This document shows, piece after piece, positions 1 through 6,804 of a stretch of 30,333 nucleotides of DNA. A model generated the notes under the pieces. The model saw only the letters and a program-made list of their open reading frames with translations. It was not told where the DNA came from and did no database searches. This DNA comes from Thermoplasmata archaeon. Lineage in GTDB: Archaea > Thermoplasmatota > Thermoplasmata > Thermoplasmatales > Thermoplasmataceae. The stretch covers positions 1 to 30,333 of the forward strand of contig JAKAYK010000004.1 of assembly GCA_021826765.1 (NCBI GenBank). Direction: 5' to 3'. Positions within the stretch are counted from its first letter, which is position 1; each line of letters opens with the position of its first letter. Position numbers and translations under genes: made by a program.

Positions 1-85
1 GCGCCTCCCCGAGACATTTCGCAGCTTGGCACGTCCTTCCTCGGCTCCCAAACCGAACCATCCCCCAGATAGTTTCACAGACTGC
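1..85 (-). rRNA. 23S ribosomal RNA, 5' end (partial, continues beyond the left edge)
   Basis: Read on the minus strand, bases 61 down to 1 contain the conserved 5' region of large-subunit rRNA: a GGATGG start, GAGGAAGGACGTGCCAAGCTG, then CTGCGAAA and CTCGGGGAGGCGC. This corresponds to the GATGAAGGACGTGCTAATCTGCGA region of bacterial 23S. The mature 5' end is an estimate; by analogy it lies about 20-25 bases before GGATGG, near 80-90. No 16S gene or spacer tRNA lies upstream on this strand within the window, so the gene stands alone, as in Thermoplasma. The identity is secure; the exact end is not. Confidence 0.93.
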
Positions 86-215
86 ACAATCCATTTTACT
101 ATTATTTGATCGGCTTCACCGGTTATATTAACCTCATACCCTTCCCTTATGATATCTCTTCACAAGGTGCATAAACGTGCGTAACACCCTTATTTATTTG
201 CATTATATTAACGTT
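86..215 (-). promoter_or_regulatory. Likely 23S rRNA promoter and leader
   Basis: Upstream of the 23S start the minus strand carries AT-rich boxes: AAATAAATA near 191-199, and two copies of GTTAATATAA about 80 bases apart (near 122-131 and 203-212). Either copy, or the AAATAAATA box, could be a TATA element for a start 25 bases downstream. A leader of about 50-80 bases would then be processed off. The rest of the gap (216-400) holds only a small perfect inverted repeat, TATGGT-TATG-ACCATA (268-283), and no gene I can support. Confidence 0.4.
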
Positions 216-400
216 GTGGTAATGAGTGACTTTAGGCATTTTCAGGTAAAACTCACGATATATGTTATATGGTTATGACCATAATTCTTGTGTTCCTATT
301 GTTATATTTCCAGACAATCCAGAACACGGATCCTTTGAAAATTACCATATCTGTTTAATCGGAGATTTCTTCAGACTGAGGATTCAAAAAAATAAAGGGA

Positions 401-751
401 TTATTCCCTGTATAAACCAAAGTCCAGTTCTGTTACTGCTTTGCTCGTAATTGTGTTTAGTTTAGGCTCTATCTGGTCAAATTTCTCTTCCTCGACCGGA
501 ATGTACTGCATTCTCCCTTTTGACATGTGGTATGAACCGGGACAAAGGAATCCTTCCTTTACCAGTATTGCATCAGCTTTCAGTGTTAGAATCCCTGCCA
601 TTGCTCTCTCTTTTCCCTGGTAGGGTGAGCCAAAGCCAGGATTCTCGTAAAGTTTTTTCTCGCCTGTTTCGGTATCGACTTGAATGATTGTTTCGCCATA
701 TTCCAGTGGTGTCAGGACATTTTCATCATCTACAACTGCTATTATTTTCAT
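401..751 (-). CDS. NifX/NafY-like small protein (dinitrogenase cofactor-biosynthesis fold)
   Basis: This 116-residue protein begins MKIIAVVDDENVLTPLEYGE, continues with a short acidic strand and ENPGF, and then has AGILTLKADAILVKEGF. That order (MKIAVxxDD, then ENPG, then a helix and a DAVIxGxxG-like strand) is the pattern of the NifX/NifB C-terminal RNase H-like fold (dinitrogenase iron-molybdenum cofactor family). Matches are distant and the usual glycine-rich loop is replaced by CPGSYHMSKG. No nitrogenase gene is nearby, so a general metal-cluster or unknown role is more likely than nitrogen fixation. The ATG at 751 has a weak GGGA eight bases upstream and a TATAATAG box near 804-811. It lies downstream of purM on the same strand (112-base gap), with its own probable promoter. 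Confidence 0.6.
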   Translation of the reverse strand: MKIIAVVDDENVLTPLEYGETIIQVDTETGEKKLYENPGFGSPYQGKERAMAGILTLKADAILVKEGFLCPGSYHMSKGRMQYIPVEEEKFDQIEPKLNTITSKAVTELDFGLYRE

Positions 752-863
752 TTTTATCCCGTATGATAATCAATACAACTTTTATTAACTTTGTGAACAC
801 AACTATTATAAAAAAATTATCAGTCAATTAGAAATAATGATCCGGATACGTTGATATAAGTGA

Positions 864-1895
864 TCAATAGTATCCGGCAAGGTTTGTTTCTAACTTTGGA
901 ATCTCTATTCCAGTACCATTTTCCACATGTCCAATCTCCTTTATCTGGACTCTCGTTCTGAGTGTGGATAAGAAATCTGTTTTGCTGTCCTGATCTATAA
1001 CAACCATGAAGCCCGTTCCCATATTGAATGTTTCATACATCTGAGAATAAGACATGTTGCCAAGTTCCTGAAGCTTCTTAAAAATATTCTGTGGTTCAGC
1101 TGGATCGTCAAAGATATATTTCATATCCTTGAGCCTGACAATGTTCTTGAAACCTCCCCCTGTTATGTTTGCCATACCCTTAATATCCACTATATTTAGA
1201 ATATCAAGAATTTCCTTAACATAAATCCTTGTAGGTTCCAGGATAAGATCTGCAGTTCTCTTGTTTTCACCAGGGAACTTGTCGTTGAGGCCAATATCAT
1301 TGTCGTGGAGAATTTTCCTCACCGTGGTAAATCCATTGGAATGGATTCCACTGCTCTGTAGGCTGAATATTAGATCTCCATCCATTATCCTTTCACCAGT
1401 GATTATCTGATTTTTTTGAACGATTCCAATAACACTTCCTGCAACATCAAGTGACGTTACAAGATCGGGTACCATTGCTGTCTCTCCTCCAATGATAGAT
1501 ATGTTGGCCATCTGGGCCCCCACATTCAGTCCAATTCCAAGTTCCCTTGCAATTCCAGTGTCAAGATTGTTGAGTGAAAGATAATCAAGCATTGCAATCG
1601 GTTCTGCCCCGCATGTGATTGTGTCGTTTACATTCATTGCAACACAGTCTATTCCAATGCTCTCGTACTTATTTATCTCTTTAGCAACCATCACTTTGGT
1701 GCCAACCCCATCAGTGTTGAATGCCAATGCAATATTTCCAAGATCGATAAGTGAAGTGAATCCTCCCATGGGCCCTATGGATTTAAAATCGTTTCTCCTG
1801 TATTTTAACTGCCTGATAAGTGTGGCCGTGAAGTCGCCTATACCTTTTCTATCTAAAATTTTCCCAGAGGTCTCACTCATGGAAGGATATTGCAT
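864..1895 (-). CDS. purM: Phosphoribosylformylglycinamidine cyclo-ligase (AIR synthase)
   Basis: This enzyme closes the imidazole ring in de novo purine synthesis, turning FGAM and ATP into AIR in the cytoplasm. The 343 residues match the usual PurM length. The ATP-site motif TDGVGTK is at about residues 61-67, followed by CVAMNVNDTITCGAEPIAMLDYL and IIGGETAMVPD, and later by GIHSNGFTTVRK and NITGGGFKN, all typical of the family. The start is the ATG at 1895; a second ATG five codons in (MSETSGK) is an alternative. No other purine gene is in view. An 8-base inverted repeat (CCGGATAC at 842-849, GTATCCGG at 870-877) straddles the stop codon and might act in 3' end formation. Confidence 0.96.
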   Translation of the reverse strand: MQYPSMSETSGKILDRKGIGDFTATLIRQLKYRRNDFKSIGPMGGFTSLIDLGNIALAFNTDGVGTKVMVAKEINKYESIGIDCVAMNVNDTITCGAEPIAMLDYLSLNNLDTGIARELGIGLNVGAQMANISIIGGETAMVPDLVTSLDVAGSVIGIVQKNQIITGERIMDGDLIFSLQSSGIHSNGFTTVRKILHDNDIGLNDKFPGENKRTADLILEPTRIYVKEILDILNIVDIKGMANITGGGFKNIVRLKDMKYIFDDPAEPQNIFKKLQELGNMSYSQMYETFNMGTGFMVVIDQDSKTDFLSTLRTRVQIKEIGHVENGTGIEIPKLETNLAGYY

Positions 1896-2001
1896 TATAA
1901 CTTAAAACTTTGCCAGAAAATTCAATTTTTTTAAGATTTCTGGTGTTCTGGTTTTGAAATCCGGGCCGATATTTGCATGATATATAGATTTATTGCTATT
2001 T

Positions 2002-2042
2002 TATGAGGAATCGGAACACCCCTCATACAAATAATTAAATAA
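2002..2042 (+). promoter_or_regulatory. Ferredoxin promoter with upstream inverted repeat
   Basis: TATGAGG (2002-2008) and CCTCATA (2021-2027) form a perfect 7-base inverted repeat with a 12-base spacer. It lies just upstream of an AATTAAATAA box (about 2032-2042) that is 30 bases before the ferredoxin ATG. The position fits an operator or activator site touching the BRE/TATA region. No regulator is identified. An additional ATATATAG box sits near 1981. Confidence 0.4.
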
Positions 2043-2072
2043 CAATCTAATAATATGGTGTCAGGTGATTCA

Positions 2073-2504
2073 ATGGTTAAGTTAGAGGATCTTGACTACA
2101 AACCAAAACCCATAGAAGAAAATTTTGCAGAGGATACAACAAACTATCCAGTTACTGGAAAACACCACGATCATGAAGTTAGAGCAGAGGGTGCAGAGAG
2201 AACGGATGCAGATGGTAAGCCATATCCTACAAAAAACGGTATACACGGAACAAAGGTAGCAGTGGACTGGGAAACGTGCATCGCTGATGGTGCTTGCATG
2301 GATGTCTGCCCAGTGAGTCTTTATGAATGGGCACTTAACCCAGGTCAGATGGGCACAGGAAACGACAAGAACCTATCAGGGGACAGTGAACAGTATGGAA
2401 AATACAGGACTGACAAATGCGATCCAGTAAGGGAGAACGAGTGCATTTTCTGTATGGCATGCGAGAGCGTCTGCCCCACAAGAGCTATAAAAATTACACC
2501 ATAA
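2073..2504 (+). CDS. zfx: Zinc-containing seven-iron ferredoxin (zfx type)
   Basis: This soluble electron carrier serves as acceptor for 2-oxoacid:ferredoxin oxidoreductases in archaea. The 143-residue protein starts MVKLEDLDYKPKP, almost identical to the Thermoplasma acidophilum ferredoxin. It has the His-rich N-terminal extension (TGKHHDHEVRAEG, residues 28-40) that holds zinc in the Sulfolobus homologue. The core has CIADGACMDVCP, with Asp in the second ligand position as in [3Fe-4S] sites, and CIFCMACESVCP, a full [4Fe-4S] motif. I chose the ATG at 2073 over the in-frame upstream codon at 2055 because AGGTGAT lies directly before it and homologues start here. The gene stands alone and is followed by a nine-T run. 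Confidence 0.95.
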   Translation: MVKLEDLDYKPKPIEENFAEDTTNYPVTGKHHDHEVRAEGAERTDADGKPYPTKNGIHGTKVAVDWETCIADGACMDVCPVSLYEWALNPGQMGTGNDKNLSGDSEQYGKYRTDKCDPVRENECIFCMACESVCPTRAIKITP

Positions 2505-2505
2505 C

Positions 2506-2526
2506 TTATTTTTTTTTATAATTTTT
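2506..2526 (+). terminator. Oligo-T terminator after the ferredoxin, merging with the tRNA promoter
   Basis: Nine consecutive T (2509-2517) follow the ferredoxin stop codon within five bases; oligo-T on the non-template strand is the usual archaeal termination signal. The same AT-rich stretch (TTATTTTTTT to TTATAATTTTT) is the only candidate TATA region for the tRNA-Gln gene that starts at 2527, so it may serve both purposes. Confidence 0.5.
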
Positions 2527-2599
2527 AGCCCCGTGGTGTAGTGGACAAACATATCGGACTTTGGATCCGGCGACGGCAGTTCGAATCTGCCCGGGGCTG
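2527..2599 (+). tRNA. tRNA-Gln (anticodon UUG)
   Basis: A full cloverleaf can be drawn. The acceptor is AGCCCCG/CGGGGCT (7 pairs), the D stem GTGT/ACAT and the anticodon stem TCGGA/TCCGG with loop CTTTGGA. The variable loop is CGAC, and the T arm is GGCAG-TTCGAAT-CTGCC. The anticodon is TTG (2561-2563), reading CAA/CAG. The discriminator base is G at 2599, and CCA is not encoded. There is no intron. Only ten bases separate its 3' end from the next start codon (see the sulfur-carrier gene). Confidence 0.95.
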
Positions 2600-2609
2600 T
2601 AGGTGCGAT

Positions 2610-2804
2610 ATGATAAAGGTAAAAGGAAGAACAAGCTTGACGGATTCCATTGATTCCAGCATGACTGTTGATACCATAATGGAAAAGATGAAGCTCTCAG
2701 GCGAGAGATACATCTCAATTCTTAATGGGATGCCAGTTACGGGAGATCACGTTGTGAATCCATCCGATGAGCTCCTATTTCTTGAGGTCTTTTCCGGCGG
2801 CTAA
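2610..2804 (+). CDS. ThiS/MoaD/Urm1-type small ubiquitin-like sulfur carrier (SAMP-like)
   Basis: The 64-residue protein MIKVKGRTSLTDSIDSS... ends in ...DELLFLEVFSGG. The short beta-grasp length and the C-terminal Gly-Gly are hallmarks of ThiS, MoaD, Urm1 and archaeal SAMPs. These are adenylated by an E1-like enzyme, carry sulfur as a thiocarboxylate, and in some cases are conjugated to proteins. The start at 2610 is favoured by AGGTG at 2601-2605; an open frame continues upstream through the tRNA but cannot be coding there. The gene begins ten bases after the tRNA-Gln(UUG) 3' end, so both are probably on one transcript. Urm1/SAMP2 proteins supply sulfur for thiolating wobble U34 in tRNAs of just this type (Gln, Lys, Glu), which suggests that branch. 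ThiS or MoaD roles cannot be excluded. Its last 30 bases overlap the end of cca on the other strand. Confidence 0.8.
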   Translation: MIKVKGRTSLTDSIDSSMTVDTIMEKMKLSGERYISILNGMPVTGDHVVNPSDELLFLEVFSGG

Positions 2805-4136
2805 ATAAGGGCTTTTCACTGAAAGAAATTCTCTGTAAGCATAGCTCTTCTTTATTTCTTCCTGATTGTCAATAATTGATGTTCCTGATTTCAGTCTGCT
2901 CAGGTTTTTTCCAAAGTTGATATTTTCGAGGTTGCTCATGAAAATATCCCTGAATTGTGTGATCTTTCTTCTCACTTCAATAATAACCCTTCCATTCTCC
3001 ACAAATGGCCCCCTGACAAAATCTGGAGATTTTATGTGCTTTTCAATGAAAGATACCACATTCATATTCCCTGCTGGTGGCCCGACTTTCTTCTCCACGG
3101 AAGGGAGTGCGGGAGATGCGAATTCCATAAGTATTGTGACTGTTTTTTCCTCCACGTGATCAAATATATTCAGAATCGGAAGGCTCTGGATTTTGGCAAA
3201 CTCATCCAGTTTCCTTCTCATGAGATGCACCTGTGGGAAAAGAATGTCGTCTATTATATCGGGCCTCTCTATGACAAGTGCCAGGAAATATGTTCCCCTT
3301 TCATGGTTTACAGGCTCAATGTTTTCATTTTCATCATAATAGAAATAATCTTCAGAGGGATTCAGGCAGAAGAATTTTGATGCTGTCTTGAGAATGGAGA
3401 GACTGTCATTGCTCACTGCTGCCCCTGCGTTTCTTGAGAGATCAACAGGATCTACAATCACTACCGGGGAGTGGAATTCCTTAACCTGATCCTGGATTAT
3501 CAGCCTTCCGCTCAGCCCGGACATGTGTTCCATGAAATTATTGAATGTTCCAAAATGAAGTATGAGGAGTTCACATACATATCCTGAGAACCCTTCAGTC
3601 TTCAGTTCCGACCCATATATGCCCTGCCTCCTAAGGAACAGCTTCAGGAGTATCACTTCCCCTATGCTTTTATCTGTAAGTTTTTCTTTCATATACTGGG
3701 TGTGGAGAGGGGTTCTGTCCACTGATGATATTTTAGGGGTATTGAAATCAATTCTGTAACAGGGAACTATGTCCACCTTTGTTCCTTTGACCACAGAAGA
3801 AACGTATGGATGCTCAGCATATTTTGGAGTTGCATCAGGGAAAATTGAAAAACCAAGTTCGATTCCAACTCTCTCCATCTTTGCTCTTTCATAATTCCTT
3901 GAAAATCTTATGAAAATGTCCACATCACTGTTCTTCAGCGCAGTGCCCCTTGCAAGGGAACCCACGAGAATCGTGTCTGCATCAATTCCTCTCTTCTCTA
4001 TTTCTGAAGAAAGCCGCTTCATTATATCTTCAGCTATATCATGCTTCTTTCTTTTCTCGTTTTCATCAGGCATGTATCTCTTCAGTATTTTAGAAAAATT
4101 CAGTTCCGCATGTTTTTGCCTTTCCAAGATCATCAT
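2775..4136 (-). CDS. cca: CCA tRNA nucleotidyltransferase, archaeal class I
   Basis: This enzyme adds or repairs the 3' CCA end of tRNAs without a nucleic acid template. That fits both tRNA genes in the window, neither of which encodes CCA. The 453 residues match the archaeal class I length. The nucleotidyltransferase signature is GSLARGTALKNSDVDIFI, with Gly-Ser at 59-60 and catalytic Asp71 and Asp73. The third Asp is in KVDIVPCYR (about 122). TPLHTQYMKEKL and EVILLKLFLRRQGIYGSELKTEGFSGY are typical of the central domain. It begins with two ATG codons (4136 and 4133). It lies 30 bases downstream of NAC and is likely co-transcribed with it. Its end overlaps the sulfur-carrier gene tail-to-tail by 30 bases. 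Confidence 0.95.
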   Translation of the reverse strand: MMILERQKHAELNFSKILKRYMPDENEKRKKHDIAEDIMKRLSSEIEKRGIDADTILVGSLARGTALKNSDVDIFIRFSRNYERAKMERVGIELGFSIFPDATPKYAEHPYVSSVVKGTKVDIVPCYRIDFNTPKISSVDRTPLHTQYMKEKLTDKSIGEVILLKLFLRRQGIYGSELKTEGFSGYVCELLILHFGTFNNFMEHMSGLSGRLIIQDQVKEFHSPVVIVDPVDLSRNAGAAVSNDSLSILKTASKFFCLNPSEDYFYYDENENIEPVNHERGTYFLALVIERPDIIDDILFPQVHLMRRKLDEFAKIQSLPILNIFDHVEEKTVTILMEFASPALPSVEKKVGPPAGNMNVVSFIEKHIKSPDFVRGPFVENGRVIIEVRRKITQFRDIFMSNLENINFGKNLSRLKSGTSIIDNQEEIKKSYAYREFLSVKSPYLAAGKDLKK

Positions 4137-4166
4137 CTTCTTTATAGATCGGATGCCGGTATTAAT

Positions 4167-4547
4167 TCACTGACCGCTTTTCTCTGAAAGTATGAACATG
4201 ATGGCTTCTGCAGGTTCTCCTTCTGCCTTCTTCAGTGCCTCTATGGCTTTTTCAGTTGTGCATGATGTCTGTTCAACCACAAGCTTAATGTCTTCTGCAG
4301 GAAACATAGCCTGTTTTTCCTTCTGTGGTGTGGCCTGCGCGACATTCACTTCCCGCATGTTTCCAGTTATCTGGAATGATTTCTGTCCCTGAGCTTCAAT
4401 GGCTATAACCTGTGGGGAATCTATAATGTATTTTTTTCCGTCGGCTTCCATTACAACTCTTTTAACGTCTGCCATCTCAGTGGATTTAATACCCATCTGT
4501 TGCATCATTCTTCTCATTTCTCTGGAATTCATCTTTCCAGGTATCAT
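4167..4547 (-). CDS. nac: Nascent polypeptide-associated complex protein (archaeal NAC)
   Basis: Archaeal NAC binds nascent chains at the ribosome exit as a homodimer. The protein (126 residues) has MNSREMRRMMQQMGIKSTEM at its start. The NAC beta-barrel follows (KKYIIDSPQVIAIEAQGQKSFQITG), and a C-terminal UBA domain lies at about 82-126 (AEDIKLVVEQTSCTTEKAIEALKKAEGE). The longer open frame up to 4646 is rejected because its extra residues are unlike NAC and cover a structured RNA region. The ATG at 4547 lies about 28 bases after a GAATTTTAAG TATA-like box, consistent with a leaderless message. A second ATG (4532, MNSREM) is possible. It is followed by cca. Confidence 0.93.
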   Translation of the reverse strand: MIPGKMNSREMRRMMQQMGIKSTEMADVKRVVMEADGKKYIIDSPQVIAIEAQGQKSFQITGNMREVNVAQATPQKEKQAMFPAEDIKLVVEQTSCTTEKAIEALKKAEGEPAEAIMFILSEKSGQ

Positions 4548-4599
4548 AAAAAGGGTACTGCATTTGGGCTTAAAATTCTTGGCATTTCTCATCTGCAGT

Positions 4600-4866
4600 T
4601 TCCGTGACCTCCTATCCCAGCTTTCGCAGGGAGCTTCCCACTTCAAAGGTTGATGGCGGAATCTCCATGGGCTTGAATTCCCCTCGGCCCGAAGGTACTC
4701 TGTCCCTCATGCTAAGCCATATGACTTTACGGATGCAGGCATGCATGAAGCAATATGCGATCCGACCTATTTCACTTCTGTCTGCCAGCAGACATCGTAA
4801 TATCCTTAGAAAGATGATAAGCTTTTCGCTCGCTTTCATCCCCTATCTTGCGAAAGGGGGGAATTC
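4600..4866 (-). ncRNA. Candidate structured RNA of unknown family (at least six hairpins)
   Basis: No protein is supported here, but the stretch (minus strand) can fold into successive stems. CCCCT/AGGGG pairs at 4840-4859. A 9-pair stem with one bulge (GATGA-AAGC with GCTT-TCATC) is at 4813-4840. TGTCTG-CTGG-CAGACA is at 4779-4794. An 8-pair stem with one bulged base joins 4730-4737 and 4756-4764. A 7-pair stem at 4667-4720 encloses a CCTTCGG-type hairpin (4681-4695). CCCTGC-GAAA-GCTGGG, a GNRA tetraloop, is at 4616-4631. An ATTTATTTAATC box near 4886-4897 would place a start near 4865, and NAC appears to have its own promoter, so this may be an independent RNA. I could not match it to SRP RNA, RNase P RNA, 5S rRNA or a C/D guide. 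A long leader of NAC is the alternative. Confidence 0.5.
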
Positions 4867-4879
4867 CCGCTCGTAAATG

Positions 4880-4923
4880 TTAAAGATTAAATAAATTATC
4901 ATAATCATGAGCCTGATTTCATA
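4880..4923. promoter_or_regulatory. Divergent promoter region between the RNA candidate and tRNA-Phe
   Basis: The GATTAAATAAATTAT stretch (4886-4900) can serve as a TATA box in both directions: about 25-30 bases before tRNA-Phe on the plus strand, and about 25 bases before the GAGCGGGAATTC start of the structured RNA candidate on the minus strand. Confidence 0.4.
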
Positions 4924-4996
4924 GCCGTGATAGCTCAGTAGGGAGAGCACCAGACTGAAGATCTGGGGGTCGCTGGTTCAATCCCGGCTCACGGCA
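4924..4996 (+). tRNA. tRNA-Phe (anticodon GAA)
   Basis: The acceptor stem is GCCGTGA/TCACGGC and the D arm has AGCTCAGTAGGGAGAGC. The anticodon arm is CCAGA-CTGAAGA-TCTGG with anticodon GAA, and the T arm is GCTGG-TTCAATC-CCGGC. The discriminator is A at 4996, and CCA is not encoded. No intron is present. A T-rich stretch (TTTTTTAAAA, about 5008-5017) follows and could end the transcript. Confidence 0.96.
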
Positions 4997-5124
4997 TATC
5001 TTGCATAAGATTTTTTAAAATGCAAACATTGGGAAAACTTCTGCGATTATACAAAAGTGGCTCATTTTTGATTGATGTTCTGTTAGTATGAAAAAAATTA
5101 AAACTCATATAAGAATGAACAGGC

Positions 5125-6804
5125 ATGGAAAATAAGAGAGTGATAAGGGCCCCCAGAGGGAGAACCCTGAATACAAGAGGATGGCAGCAGGAAGCTGCTT
5201 TCAGGCTTATTATGAACAATCTTGATCCGGAGGTTGCAAGAGATCCGGATAACCTCATAGTTTATGGAGGAAGGGGAAAAGCAGCAAGAACATGGAGAGA
5301 TTTTGACGAAATTATTGCAATGCTGAGGGAGCTTTACACCGATGAAACACTTTTGATACAATCCGGAAAACCGGTAGGAGCATTCAAGACTTCGAAGGAT
5401 GCTCCCAGAGTACTCATATCAAATGCGCAGATAGTCCCAAAATGGGCAACTGATGATATATTCTGGGATCTTGAGAAGAGGGGCCTCACAATGTTCGGGC
5501 AGATGACTGCAGGGAGCTGGATATACATTGGATCACAGGGCATACTGCAGGGAACATACGAAACCCTTCATGCCATTGCGAAGAAGGAATTTGGAGTGGA
5601 CAGCCTGGCTGGAAAATGGGTTCTCTCTTCCGGTTTGGGAGAAATGGGAGGGGCCCAGCCACTTGCCATCACCATGAACAATGGTGTTGGAATCATAGTG
5701 GATGTCGATCAGGACAAGATAGACAGGAGACTCAGAGGGAAATATCTGGACGTCCAGGCCCATGATCTTGATGAGGCACTGAGGATAAAGGATGAATACG
5801 TTCATGCAGGAAAGCCCATGTCAATAGGGCTCCTTGGGAATGCATCCACGGTGTACAATGAGATCCTCAGAAGAGGGATAGTACCGGACATTGTTACAGA
5901 TCAGACCGCTGCACACGACATAAATATTGGATACATTCCAGAAGGTTATTCTCCACAGTCAGCTGAAAAATTCAGGGCGGAAAATCCGGTGAAATACCGG
6001 GAAGCTGTGTATGCCTCCATCGTTAAAGAAGTACGGGCAATAATCTCCTTCAAGGAAAAGGGTTCAAGGGTGTTCGATTATGGAAACAACCTGAGAACCA
6101 GGGCTAAAGAAGGTGGAGAGAGTAGGGCCTTCGAAATTCAGGGATATGTTCCCGCATACATCAGGGATCTTTTTGCGGTCGGATCGGGGCCCTTCAGGTG
6201 GGTTGCACTCTCAGGCAATCCAGAAGACATATTCAGGATTGATAAAGAACTGGAATATCATCTCGGCTACAACGAATCTCTCGTAAAATGGCTGAAGCTT
6301 GCAAGGGAAAAGGTGAAGTTCCAGGGCCTTCCTGCAAGGATATGCTATGCAGCATACGGAGAAAGGGAGAAGATAGGCGTCCTCATAAATGATCTTGTGA
6401 AGAGCGGAGAGGTGACAGCACCTGTCGCCATAGGCAGGGATCATCACGACACGGGATCTGTTGCATCTCCATACAGGGAAACCGAAAACATGAAGGATGG
6501 AAGTGATGCCATTGCTGACTGGCCCGTTCTCAATGCAATGCTCAATATTGCATCTGGTGCAACATGGGTATCGCTCCACCATGGCGGTGGTACAGGCATA
6601 GGAAATGCAATACATGCAGGATTTGTTCTTGTGGTGGATGGCACAAAGGATGCAGAGGAAAAAGCGAGAAAGGTGCTTAATGCAGATTCAGGAATTGGAG
6701 TCATAAGGCATGCAGATGCAGGTTACGAAAGTTCAAGGGAGATACTGAAAAAAGGAGTGAAATTCAAGATTCCTTTATATCAGGAATATGTGGAAGAAAC
6801 TTAA
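5125..6804 (+). CDS. hutU: Urocanate hydratase
   Basis: This cytoplasmic enzyme performs the second step of histidine degradation, converting urocanate to imidazolonepropionate with tightly bound NAD. The 559 residues are the normal length. Family landmarks are the N-terminal APRGRTLNTRGWQQEAAFR, MTAGSWIYIGSQGI (about 127-140), the NAD-binding SGLGEMGGAQPLA (169-181) and the C-terminal block GRDHHDTGSVASPYRET with WVSLHHGGGTGIGNA. RICYAAYGERE holds the cysteine equivalent to the active-site Cys of bacterial enzymes. The ATG at 5125 has AATTAAAAC about 25 bases upstream, so the message may be leaderless. No hutH, hutI or formiminoglutamate gene is adjacent. The stop codon shares bases with that of the convergent PLD-like gene. 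Confidence 0.97.
   Translation: MENKRVIRAPRGRTLNTRGWQQEAAFRLIMNNLDPEVARDPDNLIVYGGRGKAARTWRDFDEIIAMLRELYTDETLLIQSGKPVGAFKTSKDAPRVLISNAQIVPKWATDDIFWDLEKRGLTMFGQMTAGSWIYIGSQGILQGTYETLHAIAKKEFGVDSLAGKWVLSSGLGEMGGAQPLAITMNNGVGIIVDVDQDKIDRRLRGKYLDVQAHDLDEALRIKDEYVHAGKPMSIGLLGNASTVYNEILRRGIVPDIVTDQTAAHDINIGYIPEGYSPQSAEKFRAENPVKYREAVYASIVKEVRAIISFKEKGSRVFDYGNNLRTRAKEGGESRAFEIQGYVPAYIRDLFAVGSGPFRWVALSGNPEDIFRIDKELEYHLGYNESLVKWLKLAREKVKFQGLPARICYAAYGEREKIGVLINDLVKSGEVTAPVAIGRDHHDTGSVASPYRETENMKDGSDAIADWPVLNAMLNIASGATWVSLHHGGGTGIGNAIHAGFVLVVDGTKDAEEKARKVLNADSGIGVIRHADAGYESSREILKKGVKFKIPLYQEYVEET

Noticed and set aside
262..450. 62-codon open frame on the plus strand in the region upstream of 23S
   Set aside because: It overlaps the end of the NifX-like gene on the other strand, has no ribosome binding site and reads as mixed composition without family features.
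842..877. Inverted repeat at the purM stop codon as a true terminator
   Set aside because: The arms pair perfectly over 8 bases, but the loop is 20 bases, no T run follows on the minus strand, and half lies in coding sequence; kept only as a remark under purM.
2541..2609. N-terminal extension of the sulfur carrier through the tRNA gene
   Set aside because: The frame is open only because it runs through the tRNA; the extra residues are unlike ThiS proteins and a ribosome binding site supports the start at 2610.
4600..4866. RNase P RNA, SRP RNA, 5S rRNA or C/D guide RNA
   Set aside because: The GAGGAAAGTC and ACAGAA core motifs of RNase P, the GGAA and AGCAG motifs of SRP, the 5S CCGAAC motif and paired C/D boxes are all missing on both strands; only a weak GGGGATGAAAG echo of RNase P was seen.
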